From assembly GCA_026225255.1 (NCBI GenBank), contig JAMFSJ010000030.1, positions 1-64,000 of the forward strand: a stretch of DNA of 64,000 nt, written 5' to 3'. Source of the DNA: Methylacidimicrobium fagopyrum. GTDB lineage: Bacteria > Verrucomicrobiota > Verrucomicrobiia > Limisphaerales > UBA11358. A program made the translations under genes and the position numbers. The notes under the pieces were generated by a model. The model did not search any database, had not been told where the DNA came from, and worked only from the letters and a program-made list of their open reading frames with translations. This document shows positions 26,597 to 35,237 of this stretch, one piece after another. Numbering within the stretch: the stretch's first letter is position 1; each line of letters opens with the position of its first letter.

Positions 26597-27880
26597 TCAT
26601 TTCCCTGCGTCCGACTTCAAATAAACCGTTTGCGACGGGAATGCGAATTCAATGCATTCTTGATCAAAGCGTTCTTTCAACGCCAGATTCATTTCCTGTA
26701 ATGAGGCCAAGTTCGCTTTGCCGTCCGTGCCGCTCCAGAAATGGACGACCAGAATATTCAAGGCGGAATCGCCAAATTTATTGAAACTCATCACCAGATC
26801 CGCTGTCATTTTATGACCGCGAAAAATCTCATCAATAATCTTCAACGCTAACTTCACTTTTTCCGTTGGCGTATCGTAAGTGATGCCGATATTCATGACC
26901 GTTTTGATCGTGGGACGACCGCTGATATTGGTGATCGTCGCGTTATTCATGGCTTTGTTCGGAATAGAAACCAGATAACCATCCAAGCTGCGGACGCGTG
27001 TGCTGCGCATGCCAATCGTTTCCACCATGCCGTCAATGCTATCCACTTGGATGCGATCGCCGATCTTGAACGGCCGGTCCACGAAGATGGATACCGCGCC
27101 AAAAAAATTCGCCAACGTATCCTGCGCCGCGAGCCCGACCGCCAAACCGCCGATGGACAATGACGCCAGCGCTGCCGTGATATTAATGCCCATGTTGTTC
27201 AATGTCATCAACGAGGCAATGACGACGATGAATAATTTCAATGATTTACGGACCAACGGAAACAGTTGTTCGCGAAACTCTTTGTCATCATTGGCGGCGG
27301 CGCGCTGATGCCAAAAGCCCATCAGCAAATCCACCAGCTTCATCACCACGTAAGTGATGGTGACGGCCACGACGATGGTGAAACCCTTGTTTAAGATATT
27401 TTCCACCAGTGGCGGCCATTGGAACACGTCCAGACCGATGCGCAGAAAAATAATAAAAGCGATGATCTTGACCGGCCCGTTCAACAGCTCGAGCAACAAG
27501 TCATCCAGCTTCGTTTCGGTTTTCTCCGTCCATTTTTTCAGCCAGACGCGCGTGAGAAAATCCAGCAGTTTTGAGACGTAGAACGCGAGAAAAATATAAG
27601 CCAGCGAGAAAAGATATTTCCACAGCGGATTGCCGCATAATTGATAATTCAAAAACGGCCATTGCTGGGCGAGGTTTTCAATTTGCGCTTCGGGAAATCC
27701 CGGCGGCATATTCGTCAGGCTGGCGCTGTTCGTGGACACGTTCGAACTGGAACTGACCGTTAAGCTAACGGAGGCGTTATTGGTTTGCGTTGCCGCCTCG
27801 GCATGCCACGCGGACCACACCAAAACGACCACCCAGAAAACGATTAAAGTTAAATACCATTTTTCAAAACGCTTTTTCAT
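26597..27880 (-). CDS. mechanosensitive ion channel protein (MscS family)
   Basis: 427 residues with a signal-like N-terminus. A Ser/Thr/Asn-rich outer stretch (residues 30-75) precedes helices at about 88-110, 130-150 and 160-185. The pore helix and vestibule are clear: ASLSIGGLAVGLAAQDTLANFFGAVSIFVDRPFKIGDRIQV, then GMVETIGMRSTRVRSLDGYLVSIPNKAMNNATITNIS. It releases osmolytes on hypo-osmotic shock. It follows thiS on the same strand after 71 bp; no functional link is apparent. Confidence 0.92.
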   Translation of the reverse strand: MKKRFEKWYLTLIVFWVVVLVWSAWHAEAATQTNNASVSLTVSSSSNVSTNSASLTNMPPGFPEAQIENLAQQWPFLNYQLCGNPLWKYLFSLAYIFLAFYVSKLLDFLTRVWLKKWTEKTETKLDDLLLELLNGPVKIIAFIIFLRIGLDVFQWPPLVENILNKGFTIVVAVTITYVVMKLVDLLMGFWHQRAAANDDKEFREQLFPLVRKSLKLFIVVIASLMTLNNMGINITAALASLSIGGLAVGLAAQDTLANFFGAVSIFVDRPFKIGDRIQVDSIDGMVETIGMRSTRVRSLDGYLVSIPNKAMNNATITNISGRPTIKTVMNIGITYDTPTEKVKLALKIIDEIFRGHKMTADLVMSFNKFGDSALNILVVHFWSGTDGKANLASLQEMNLALKERFDQECIEFAFPSQTVYLKSDAGK

Positions 27881-27951
27881 AAGAATTTGATTCCACCCGA
27901 CGAAATATCAGGAAAGGCACCGCCATCATCCTACCAAAACAAATTTGGTTT

Positions 27952-28152
27952 TCAACCACCCGCCACGATTTTTACGATCTCCAATTTATCACCTGCATTT
28001 AATGGCCGTTGCGGAAATTCCGAGGGCGCAACCGCCTCGCCGTTGTGTTCCACCACGACGCTGCGCGGCAATAATTTTTGCGCGACCAAAAATTCTTCAA
28101 GCGAGCACGGCAATTGGGCTTCGACGGATTTTCCGTTGGCGGTGACAAACAT
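27952..28152 (-). CDS. thiS: sulfur carrier protein ThiS
   Basis: 66 residues from the ATG at 28152; a longer in-frame start at 28182 would run into thiH. The beta-grasp fold is suggested by FVTANGKSVEAQ, CSLEEFLVAQKL, VVVEHNGEAVAPSEF and LNAGDKLEIVKIVAGG. The C-terminal GG is the adenylation/thiocarboxylation site. The protein carries sulfur for thiazole formation with ThiG. It lies 5 bp after thiH, with which it is co-transcribed. ThiG, the usual neighbour, is absent here. Confidence 0.92.
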   Translation of the reverse strand: MFVTANGKSVEAQLPCSLEEFLVAQKLLPRSVVVEHNGEAVAPSEFPQRPLNAGDKLEIVKIVAGG

Positions 28153-28157
28153 AAAAA

Positions 28158-29360
28158 TTACGCCGTCAGCGCCGCATCCCAATCTTTCCAGACCGGTTCG
28201 TAGCCGAGTTTACGGATCAAGTCAGCGACTTCACGGGGCGTGCGGTCGTCGGAAATTTCAAATTGGCCGGTCGCGTTCGTCGCGCGGTTTTCCGGCGTCG
28301 CCCATTCGCTCGCGCCGGCGGCCAATTCGATTATACGGCCGCGTTCGGTGTGATGAATTTTTTCTTTGCCCGCGCCGGTGTAACCGCCGGGTTCAGTGTG
28401 ACTGCCGGCGCTCATCATCGTGATGCCGAGCGGAATCAAGCCATCGCGCAACTTCGCCGGTTCGCGCGTCGAGAGCACGAGACCGACATCGGGGAACATC
28501 ACGCGAAAGGCGCAGACGAGCTGCACGAGTTCGCGGTCGGCCAATTGCGTGAGCGGTTGAAATTCACCTGCGCACGGCCGCAGGCGCGGCAGCGAAATCG
28601 TTACTTGCGCCTTCCAGCAATTCCGCAGCAAATAATCCGCATGCGCGGCGACGCTCATTGCTTCGTAACGCCAATCCGCCAGACCAAATAGCGCGGCGAT
28701 GCCGAGGCGACGAAACCCGGCGGCGTAAGCGCGTTCGGGCGTTTCGAGTCGCCAATCAAATTTTTTCTTCGGCCCGGCGGTGTGCATGCGATCGTAAATC
28801 GCGCGATCGTAAGTTTCCTGATACACGACCAGTCCGTCCGCCCCGGCGGCAACGATCGGTGCGTATTCATCCGTTTCCATCGGCCCGACTTCGAGCGACA
28901 CGCTGGGGATTTCCCCGTGCAATGCGCGCGTGCAATCGGCGAGATAATTGTTGGAAACAAATTTTGGATGTTCGCCCGCGACGAGTAAAATATTGCGAAA
29001 ACCTTGTTCGCGCAGCGCGGCGGCTTCGCGTTTCACTTCGTCAATAGAAAGCGTCACGCGCAGAATCGCGTTATCGCGTGAGAAGCCGCAATAGGCGCAG
29101 TTATTGATGCACTCGTTGGAAAGATAGAGCGGCGCGAACAGGCGCATGACCTTGCCGAAACGTTGCTGCGTCAATTTTTGCGAACGCACGCACAGCGGCT
29201 CCAGTAATTCCGTCGCGGCGGGCGAAATCAGGTTGGCGAAATCCGCGAGTGACAGCTTGGTTTTCGACAAACTTTCGCGCACAGAAGCAGCGTTCGCAGC
29301 GAGCGAACTTTTGACCAGTGATGGCAACGGTAATGAATTAAATTCAGCGACAAAACTCAC
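28158..29360 (-). CDS. thiH: 2-iminoacetate synthase (radical SAM)
   Basis: 400 residues. It cleaves tyrosine to dehydroglycine and p-cresol, supplying the thiazole ring of thiamine in organisms that use ThiH rather than glycine oxidase ThiO. The 4Fe-4S/SAM motif CX3CX2C is in NECINNCAYCGFSRDN. Other marks are VAGEHPKFVSNNYL, SLEVGPMETDEYAPIV, LVVYQETYDRAIYDRMHTAGPKKKF, LPRLRPCAGEFQ and TMMSAGSHTEPGGYTGAG. It would need anaerobic or low-oxygen conditions or good protection. A family B hairpin lies about 46 bp upstream. I found no TPP riboswitch in front of it. Confidence 0.94.
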   Translation of the reverse strand: MSFVAEFNSLPLPSLVKSSLAANAASVRESLSKTKLSLADFANLISPAATELLEPLCVRSQKLTQQRFGKVMRLFAPLYLSNECINNCAYCGFSRDNAILRVTLSIDEVKREAAALREQGFRNILLVAGEHPKFVSNNYLADCTRALHGEIPSVSLEVGPMETDEYAPIVAAGADGLVVYQETYDRAIYDRMHTAGPKKKFDWRLETPERAYAAGFRRLGIAALFGLADWRYEAMSVAAHADYLLRNCWKAQVTISLPRLRPCAGEFQPLTQLADRELVQLVCAFRVMFPDVGLVLSTREPAKLRDGLIPLGITMMSAGSHTEPGGYTGAGKEKIHHTERGRIIELAAGASEWATPENRATNATGQFEISDDRTPREVADLIRKLGYEPVWKDWDAALTA

Positions 29361-29405
29361 AGAAGCAATCTAACAAAAATCTGAGTGAAGTCGAGCCGCA
29401 CGGAG

Positions 29406-29493
29406 TTTTAACCGCTAATCATCGCTGATTTTTTGAACCCGGACAATTTGTCATTTTCTCTTAGCGATAATCAGCGAAGATCAGCGGTTAAAA
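29406..29493. repeat. inverted repeat, hairpin family B copy 1 (slyX-thiH gap)
   Basis: Arms 29406-29430 and 29469-29493 pair over 25 bp with two mismatches and a 38-nt loop. The arms start TTTTAACCGCT and contain CGCTGATT. The same word set makes the arms at 42472-42497 and 42619-42644. Confidence 0.75.
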
Positions 29494-29496
29494 AAT

Positions 29497-29709
29497 TTAC
29501 TGATAATGCGGCGGTCTGGCGTTATTCGCTTTGATATGTTCCATTTCGAGCGATTCCATCGTGGACGATTGCCGTTGCACTTCTTTTTTCAAACGTTCGA
29601 TCCATTTATCTTGCGCGACGATGACCGCATTCATCTGCTCGACTTGATGTTCGAGGTGCGCGACGTGCGATTCAATTTTGCCGAGCCGAGTGGCGAGTTC
29701 GTCGTTCAT
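29497..29709 (-). CDS. slyX: SlyX family protein
   Basis: 70 residues. A single coiled-coil helix with heptad hydrophobics (LATRLGKIESHVAHLEHQVEQMN through WIERLKKEVQ; quoted here only as landmarks LATRLGKIES and WIERLKKEVQ) ends in the family hallmark RPPHY plus Gln. The ATG at 29709 overlaps the upstream transporter stop by 4 bp (29706-29709), which fixes the start. The biochemical role of SlyX is not established. It is the last gene of the proC/AI-2E/slyX operon. Confidence 0.85.
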   Translation of the reverse strand: MNDELATRLGKIESHVAHLEHQVEQMNAVIVAQDKWIERLKKEVQRQSSTMESLEMEHIKANNARPPHYQ

Positions 29710-30875
29710 AGGGTTTCCGTTTCGCGCTTTTTCCAGATGTAACGGAACATGATCACGCGCAGCGCGGCGGCAAAGGGAATTGCCAGCACGCCGCCCAAAA
29801 GGCCGCCGAGCAACGTCGTGCCCGTCATCACAGCGATGATGATCGCCAACGGATGGAGGCCGACGCGGTCGCCCATGATTTTTGGTGAAATGAAAAGTCC
29901 TTCGAGCATTTGCACCACGCCGAATACGCCGAGCACGAGCAACGGATGCAACCCATCGCCAAATTGCACGAAGGAAAGGGTCAGGGCGGTGAGGCAAATA
30001 AAGATCGCGCCGATAAACGGAATCATCGTGAGAAATACCGCCGCGAAGCCAAGCAGGAACGCGTAGTTCAGGCCGATGGCGAGAAAACCGATCGTGTAAA
30101 GCACGGCGTCGCACATCGCCACGAGCACTTGTCCGCGAAAAAAGGCGACGAGATTTTGTTTGATGGAATCGAGCACGAAAATGATTTCATCCTTCGCCGC
30201 CGAATCGCGCACCGGCAGATAATCGCGCCAACGTTCTTCGATGCCACGCTTCTCCAGCAACAGATAAAACGCGTAAACGGGAATTAACACCATGCCCGCG
30301 AGAAAACCAAAACCGGACACGACCTTGCCAATTTGACTGAGCAACCACGAACTGATTTTCGGCAAACTGCCGGTCAACCAGCTCGTCGCATCGTTCAGCA
30401 ACGGCGTTTTAGTCTCACCGGTGGTAGCGATTGAGTTTGTGGTGCTGGTCGCCGGTTTTGGCCAAAAGCGTTGCAAAAACTCGGGCGGTTGGGCGATGAA
30501 ATCTTTGGTGCGTTTTTGCAGCCGGTCGGAATACTCGGGAACTTTTTGCACGAGCTCCCGCGTTTCGATCACGACCTGCGGAATCACGCTGCCCAGCACG
30601 GCGGCGAAGATGGTAAAGGTGGTTAAGAACACGAGAACGATAGCGCGGGCGCGGGGAATTTTGCGGCGCTCAAAAAAATCCACGAGCGGCGACAGTAAGC
30701 ACGCGATGACGCTGGCAATCGCCAATGGCCACAGCACCGGGCTTAAAACATTGAGTAATCGCGACAGACCCCAAAAGCCCCCGACGATCAGCGCCGCGAC
30801 CGTTGCGACCGCCAATCCCGTTAAGGCGAACCACAAGATGCGCGTCTGGTTTTCGGTGGGTAATTTAGGATTCAT
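29706..30875 (-). CDS. AI-2E family transporter (UPF0118/YdiK-like)
   Basis: 389 residues with about eight membrane helices. Typical family stretches are VLSPVLWPLAIASVIACLLSPLVDFFERRKIPRARAIV, FRGQVLVAMCDAVLYTIGFLAIGLNYAFLLG, IPFIGAIFICL and VLGVFGVVQMLEGLFISPKIMGDRVGLHPLAII. Relatives export autoinducer-2 or exchange Na+/H+; the substrate here is unknown. A large soluble loop spans about residues 85-165. It overlaps slyX downstream and proC upstream by 4 bp each. Confidence 0.88.
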   Translation of the reverse strand: MNPKLPTENQTRILWFALTGLAVATVAALIVGGFWGLSRLLNVLSPVLWPLAIASVIACLLSPLVDFFERRKIPRARAIVLVFLTTFTIFAAVLGSVIPQVVIETRELVQKVPEYSDRLQKRTKDFIAQPPEFLQRFWPKPATSTTNSIATTGETKTPLLNDATSWLTGSLPKISSWLLSQIGKVVSGFGFLAGMVLIPVYAFYLLLEKRGIEERWRDYLPVRDSAAKDEIIFVLDSIKQNLVAFFRGQVLVAMCDAVLYTIGFLAIGLNYAFLLGFAAVFLTMIPFIGAIFICLTALTLSFVQFGDGLHPLLVLGVFGVVQMLEGLFISPKIMGDRVGLHPLAIIIAVMTGTTLLGGLLGGVLAIPFAAALRVIMFRYIWKKRETETL

Positions 30876-31687
30876 GCTTGTCCCAGTTTTTTCGATTTCT
30901 CTGTCGCGGCGCGGACGGCGCTGATCACGGTGCCGCGCAGTTTGCCTTTTTCCAATTCGTGCAACCCTTCAATGGTCGTGCCGCCGGGGCTGGTGACTTG
31001 ATCTTTCAGCACGCCGGGATGTTGGCCGGTTTCCAAAACCATTTTCGCGCTGCCCAGAACCGTTTGCGCGGCGAGCTTGGTTGCGATGTCCCGCGGCAAA
31101 CCGGCGGCGACGCCGCCATCGCTCAACGCTTCGATGAAGAGATAAACGTAGGCCGGACCGCTGCCGCTCAAGCCGGTTACGGCGTCCAGCAAACTTTCTT
31201 TCACGGCAAAGGCGCTGCCGACGGCGGATAATAATTTTTTCGCGAGTTCGCCGTCAGCGGTCGTGGCGGATTTGCCGCTGGCGAAGGCAGACGCGCCCGC
31301 GCCGAGGAGGGCGGGCGTGTTGGGCATCACGCGGATGACGCGCGCGTTCGCGGGTAAACCGGCTTCTAATTTCGCAATCGTCACACCGGCGGCGATGGAG
31401 ATGAGCAGATGATTTTTCGTGAACGCGCGGGAAATTTCCGCGAGCACGGCGGCGACTTGGTCCGGCTTGGTGGCGAGGATCAAAACGTTCGCGCCCGCCG
31501 CGACGGCGAGATTCGTCGCCGCGGTTTTCGCGCCCGTTTCGGTGGCGAAATGTTGACGCGCGGCCTCAAACGGATCGGCGGCAAGAATTTGGTTCGCCTT
31601 AACGAGCTTGGCGTTGACGAAACCTTGCGCGAGCGCGGTGGCCATTTTGCCCGCGCCCAGAAAACCGATTTTGAATTGAGCTGCCAT
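30872..31687 (-). CDS. proC: pyrroline-5-carboxylate reductase
   Basis: 271 residues from the ATG at 31687; the upstream in-frame ATG at 31726 adds 13 residues that do not fit the family. It reduces pyrroline-5-carboxylate to proline with NAD(P)H. The nucleotide-binding start is KIGFLGAGKMATALAQGF. Further marks are VLILATKPDQVAAVL, RVMPNTPALLGAGASAFASG and the P5CR dimer domain GLSGSGPAYVYLFIEALSDGG... DQVTSPGGTTIEGLHELEKGKLRG. It is the first gene of a three-gene operon with 4-bp overlaps. Confidence 0.95.
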   Translation of the reverse strand: MAAQFKIGFLGAGKMATALAQGFVNAKLVKANQILAADPFEAARQHFATETGAKTAATNLAVAAGANVLILATKPDQVAAVLAEISRAFTKNHLLISIAAGVTIAKLEAGLPANARVIRVMPNTPALLGAGASAFASGKSATTADGELAKKLLSAVGSAFAVKESLLDAVTGLSGSGPAYVYLFIEALSDGGVAAGLPRDIATKLAAQTVLGSAKMVLETGQHPGVLKDQVTSPGGTTIEGLHELEKGKLRGTVISAVRAATEKSKKLGQA

Positions 31688-31737
31688 GCGGATTTTGTAA
31701 CAGGCAATCGGTGCGGGTGAAAGCATGGAATGGAAAA

Positions 31738-31777
31738 GCGGGAAAGCGGGAAAGCGGGAAAGCGGGAAAGCGAAAAC
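31738..31777. repeat. 8-bp tandem repeat (GCGGGAAA x4) upstream of proC and the Sel1 gene
   Basis: Four exact GCGGGAAA units (31738-31769) followed by a degenerate GCGAAAAC, in the divergent gap between proC and the Sel1 gene. The same unit, in the opposite orientation, is inserted three times inside trpD at 34513-34536, with the same GCGAAAA border. Confidence 0.8.
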
Positions 31778-31856
31778 GCCAGATCGGCGCGCGAGCGTTC
31801 AGTGATTATTTTTGTTTCAAAAAATTGAGCGCGGAGAGGAATGAAAGTTTCGCGCT

Positions 31857-32651
31857 TTGCCGCTGGCTGGCTGGCCGCTTTTTTCCGGCCTTGTTTTCGC
31901 GGGCGCAGAAGTTATGCTGCTTTCGCTTTACCAAATGGCCACCAACCGAAAATCTTGGGACTCAATTGAAGCAATGCGAGCCGCCGCGCAGGAAGGCGAC
32001 GCGCAAGCGCAATGTTATCTGGGTGTCTGTTACCAAAACGGCCAAGGCGTGGCGCACGATTACATCGAAGCCGTGAAGTGGCTGCGGCGTTCGGCGGAAC
32101 AAAACGATCCCGTGGCGCAATGTTATCTGGGCGTGGCTTATTTAAGCGGCGCGGGCGTGCCGCAGGAATTTGGCGAGGCCGCGCGCTGGTTGCGCGAAGC
32201 GGCGGAGCAAGCCGATCCAGCGGCGCAATTCAATCTCGGGATGCTTTACGAAACCGGCCAGGGCGTGCCGCAAAATTATGCGGAGGCGCTCAAGTGGTAT
32301 TGCGAATCGGCCAAGCGCGGTTATCCGGCGGCCCAATTTAATCTCGGCGTTTTTCACGAATCCGGTCAGGTGGTCGCGCAAAATTTTCAGGAAGCGGTGA
32401 AGTGGTATCGCGCCGCGGCCGAACAGGAACTCGCGCCCGCGCAATGCAATCTCGGCCTGTGTTATCAGACCGGTCGTGGCGTGGAGCAAAGCAATTCCGA
32501 AGCGGTGAAATGGTTTTTGCGGGCCGCGCGGCAAGGGGATAAAAACGCGCAGCATAATCTAGGCGTGCATTATTCCAACATGGAAATTGAGGCGGAAGTG
32601 CAAGCGGAAGCGGCGGCGGCTTTGGCGGCAAAGACGCCTAATAACGTCTGA
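31857..32651 (+). CDS. Sel1-like repeat (SLR) protein, N-terminus probably frameshifted
   Basis: About 264 residues in this frame, opening with TTG at 31857; internal ATGs at 31914 and 31938 are alternatives. Six Sel1 repeats run from about residue 40 to 250 (pattern AQCYLGVCYQNGQGVAHDYIEAVKW, then AQFNLGMLYETGQGVPQNY and so on; each near 36 residues). Such proteins form superhelical scaffolds for protein contacts. A strong GGAGAGGA Shine-Dalgarno (31833-31840) precedes ATG 31841, which is in another frame. Removing one T from the T6 run at 31879-31884 would join it to the Sel1 frame and give a clean signal-anchor. So an indel, real or from sequencing, is likely. Confidence 0.78.
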   Translation: MPLAGWPLFSGLVFAGAEVMLLSLYQMATNRKSWDSIEAMRAAAQEGDAQAQCYLGVCYQNGQGVAHDYIEAVKWLRRSAEQNDPVAQCYLGVAYLSGAGVPQEFGEAARWLREAAEQADPAAQFNLGMLYETGQGVPQNYAEALKWYCESAKRGYPAAQFNLGVFHESGQVVAQNFQEAVKWYRAAAEQELAPAQCNLGLCYQTGRGVEQSNSEAVKWFLRAARQGDKNAQHNLGVHYSNMEIEAEVQAEAAAALAAKTPNNV

Positions 32652-32672
32652 CCGTGGAATCGTGAATCTTCT

Positions 32673-32702
32673 GCCGACCCGGAAGTCGGCGCTATTTTTT
32701 CC
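32673..32702 (+). terminator. rho-independent terminator after the Sel1 gene
   Basis: Perfect 6-bp stem GCCGAC/GTCGGC (32673-32678, 32685-32690) with loop CCGGAA, then GCTA and a T6 run. It begins 21 bp after the Sel1 stop. Confidence 0.6.
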
Positions 32703-32771
32703 AGATCAGCTCGGAAACATCAATTGATTAAGGCGACGCTTTAGCTAGTCTTTTTTGCAACCTCTCGAACT

Positions 32772-34149
32772 ATGATTCATCGTAAAATATTTTCCGTCCG
32801 TGGGTTGTTCCTCATCGCCATTTTTCTCAGCGTGCTACCGGCGATGGCGGGAATCGATAGCGTGATTGACATTACGAAAGTGGGCGTGGTCGGCGATGGC
32901 GCGACGTTGAATACGACCAATATTCAGAAGGCGATTGATGACTGCGCCGCCGCGGGTGGTGGCACACTATCTTTTCCGGCCGGCCATTATCTTACCGGCA
33001 CGATTCAGGTCGAAAATAATGTTCATTTGCGGTTGGCGGATCAGGCCGTGTTGCTTGGCAGCACGGACGCGGCGGATTATCGCAATCTTGATCCGTTTAC
33101 GGACGGCAGCGGCAATCCCATGGGCTATGCGCTCATTGTGGCCGTGGATGCGGAAAATGTCGGCATCGAAGGCGGCGGCACGGTGGATGGCCAAAGTCCC
33201 GCGTTGAAAAAGAAGCAAAACCCTTACGCTGTACGTCCGTTTCTGTTGCGGTGGGTGCGCTGCACCAACGTCACGATTCGCGATGTTCATCTTAAAAATC
33301 CGGGCGCGTGGACGCTGAATTTTTTTCAAACTAAAGGGGCGGTGATCGAAGGGGTGACGATTCGTAGCCGGGATTTGGGAATGCCTAATAATGACGGCAT
33401 TGATCTGGATTCTTGCGAAAACGTGCGGGTGCGCCGGTGCGACATCATCAGCGGGGACGATGCGCTTTGCATCAAGGCCACGAGTTCAGCCAAGCCGAGC
33501 CGCGACATCGAAGCGGTTGATTGCAAGCTTTCCACCCGCTGCAACGCTATCAAGCTCGGCACGGAAGCCATTGGCGGCTTTGAAAACATCTCGGTCACCC
33601 GCTGCCAGATCACCAACACGAAACTGGCTGGCATCGCGCTGTATGCGGTGGATGGCGGCGATCTGCGCCACGTGGCGATCAGTGACGTCACGATGGATGG
33701 GGTCGCCGTGCCCATCAGCATTCGTCTCGGAGCGCGGTAGAAAAACTTTTCGGGCGGGCGATCAGCCCAAGGCCGCTCCGGGAAAATTATGCGACGTGAC
33801 GATTAAAAACGTGACCGCCAAAAATATCGGGATCATCGGCATTCTAATCAATGGCCTTCCCGGTTATCCGGTGGCCGCGCTTACTTTGGAAAATATTCAA
33901 CTCGAACTGCCCGGCGGTGGCACCGCCAAGGACGCGCAAAAGCAACTGCCGGAAAAAGAAAAGGCCTATCCTGAATATGATATGTTTGGAAAAACCTTGC
34001 CAGCTTACGGCATCTACGCGCGACATATCAACGGTGTAAACTTTCAAAATGTGCAGCTGCATTTGCTAACGCCTGACGCCCGGCCCGCCACAGTGTTGAT
34101 TGATGCCACCGATGTGACGCCGCCGAATTTTGCCGCCGGAAAGTATTAA
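32772..34149 (+). CDS. glycoside hydrolase family 28 (polygalacturonase-like), frameshifted near 33738
   Basis: A signal peptide (LFLIAIFLSVLPAMAG) is followed by a pectin-lyase-like start (DITKVGVVGDGATLNTTNIQKAIDDC) and the right-handed beta-helix. GH28 active-site marks are NNDGIDLDSCENV, SGDDALCIKAT and RCNAIKLGTEAIGGF. The first frame stops at 33738 after IRLGAR. The expected continuation (RKTFRAGDQPK, VTIKNVTAKNIG through the end GKY) is in the next frame up to 34149, so one extra base near 33735-33738 breaks the gene. The full product would be about 458 residues. It probably acts on pectic or rhamnogalacturonan-type polysaccharides outside the cytoplasm. It is not within a visible polysaccharide cluster, and its stop overlaps the convergent trpD stop. 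Confidence 0.8.
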
Positions 34150-35237
34150 GCCACCAGCTCTGCCAGCTTGGCCGTCGCTTGGCCGGAATCAATGGTGCGT
34201 TCGGCCAACTCCCAACCTTCGATCAATGATTTCGCTTTGCCCGCCACGAACAAGGCGGCGCTGGCATTGAGCAAAACCGCGTCGCGTTTGGGGCCGCGCT
34301 CGTCGCCGCGCAAAATGCGGCGGGCGATTTCTGCGTTTTGAAATTTATCGCCGCCGACCAAATCCGCCAGCGTCGCGGGCAACAACGGAAATTGTTCCGG
34401 CAACGTCGTGGAAACGGTGAAGCCGCGTTCCTGATAAAATTCCGCGATCGTGTTTTCGCCGAGCGTGGACAACTCATCGAGGAAATTGCCGGAGGTCGGA
34501 TTTATTTCCGTGTTTCCCGCTTTCCCGCTTTCCCGCTTTTCGCTTTTCTCCACGTTTCCGCACACGACCATGGCGCGGCGAACGCCGAGCGTTTGCAGCA
34601 CTTGCGCGAGCGGTTCGCAAAATTCCGGGCGCGGCACCCCGACCAGCATCGCTGAAGGATGGGCGGGGTTTAACAACGGGCCGAGCAGATTGAAAATCGT
34701 GCGCTGGCCGCGTTCGGCGCAGAGCTTGCGCGCCGGCGAAATGTTTTTGAAGGCGGGATGAAAATTCGGCGCGAAGAGAAACGTAAAATTTTTTTCGCGC
34801 AAGGAACGCGCAGCGGCTTCGGGTGATAAATCAATGCGGATGCCGAGCGCCTCTAAAACATCCGCGCTCCCGGCCTGCGACGTCGCGGCGCGGTTGCCGT
34901 GTTTGGCGACGGTGACGCCCGCAGCGGCGCACAAAATCGCGGCGGTGGTGGAAATATTGAAGGTGCCTAAACGGTCGCCGCCGGTGCCGACAATATCCAG
35001 GATTTCGCCCGCGCGCGTTTCCGGGGCGAGCGGTAGCGGGACGGATTTCTCGCGCAACGCCACGGCGAACGCGGCGATTTCAGCGGGGGTTTCGCCTTTT
35101 TGCGCGAGCGCGGTGAGGAATTGCGCTTTGACGGGCGCAGAAATTTTTTCATCCGCCAACAGTTCGACGGCGTGGCGGACTTGATCGGCGGCGAGCGATT
35201 GCGCGGCGATGAGTTGTTCGGTGAAAATTTCGAGCAC
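34146..35237 (-). CDS. trpD: anthranilate phosphoribosyltransferase
   Basis: 363 residues. It joins anthranilate to PRPP in tryptophan synthesis. Diagnostic stretches are DIVGTGGDRLGTFNISTTAAILCAAAG, VAKHGNRAATSQAGSADVLEALG, LFAPNFHPAFKNI and NLLGPLLNPAHPSAMLVGV. Between RRAMVVCGNV and GNFLDELSTLGENT it carries an extra segment of about 20 residues (EKSEKRESGKAGNTEINPTS). It is encoded by three 8-bp GCGGGAAA units plus borders, the same unit as at 31738-31777. The insert lies in a surface loop where other TrpD enzymes are short, so activity is probably kept. No other trp gene is adjacent. Confidence 0.95.
   Translation of the reverse strand: MLEIFTEQLIAAQSLAADQVRHAVELLADEKISAPVKAQFLTALAQKGETPAEIAAFAVALREKSVPLPLAPETRAGEILDIVGTGGDRLGTFNISTTAAILCAAAGVTVAKHGNRAATSQAGSADVLEALGIRIDLSPEAAARSLREKNFTFLFAPNFHPAFKNISPARKLCAERGQRTIFNLLGPLLNPAHPSAMLVGVPRPEFCEPLAQVLQTLGVRRAMVVCGNVEKSEKRESGKAGNTEINPTSGNFLDELSTLGENTIAEFYQERGFTVSTTLPEQFPLLPATLADLVGGDKFQNAEIARRILRGDERGPKRDAVLLNASAALFVAGKAKSLIEGWELAERTIDSGQATAKLAELVA
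34513..34543 (-). repeat. 8-bp tandem repeat inserted in trpD
   Basis: Three exact TTTCCCGC units on the plus strand (34513-34536) plus a degenerate TTTTCGC; on the coding strand they read GCGGGAAA. Because 8 is not a multiple of 3, the peptide does not repeat. The total insert keeps the frame. Confidence 0.8.

Noticed and set aside
29361-29496. Possible TPP riboswitch before thiH
   Set aside because: I looked for the CTGAGA and ACC-CTTGAACCTGAT-like core on the minus strand and found only the family B hairpin.
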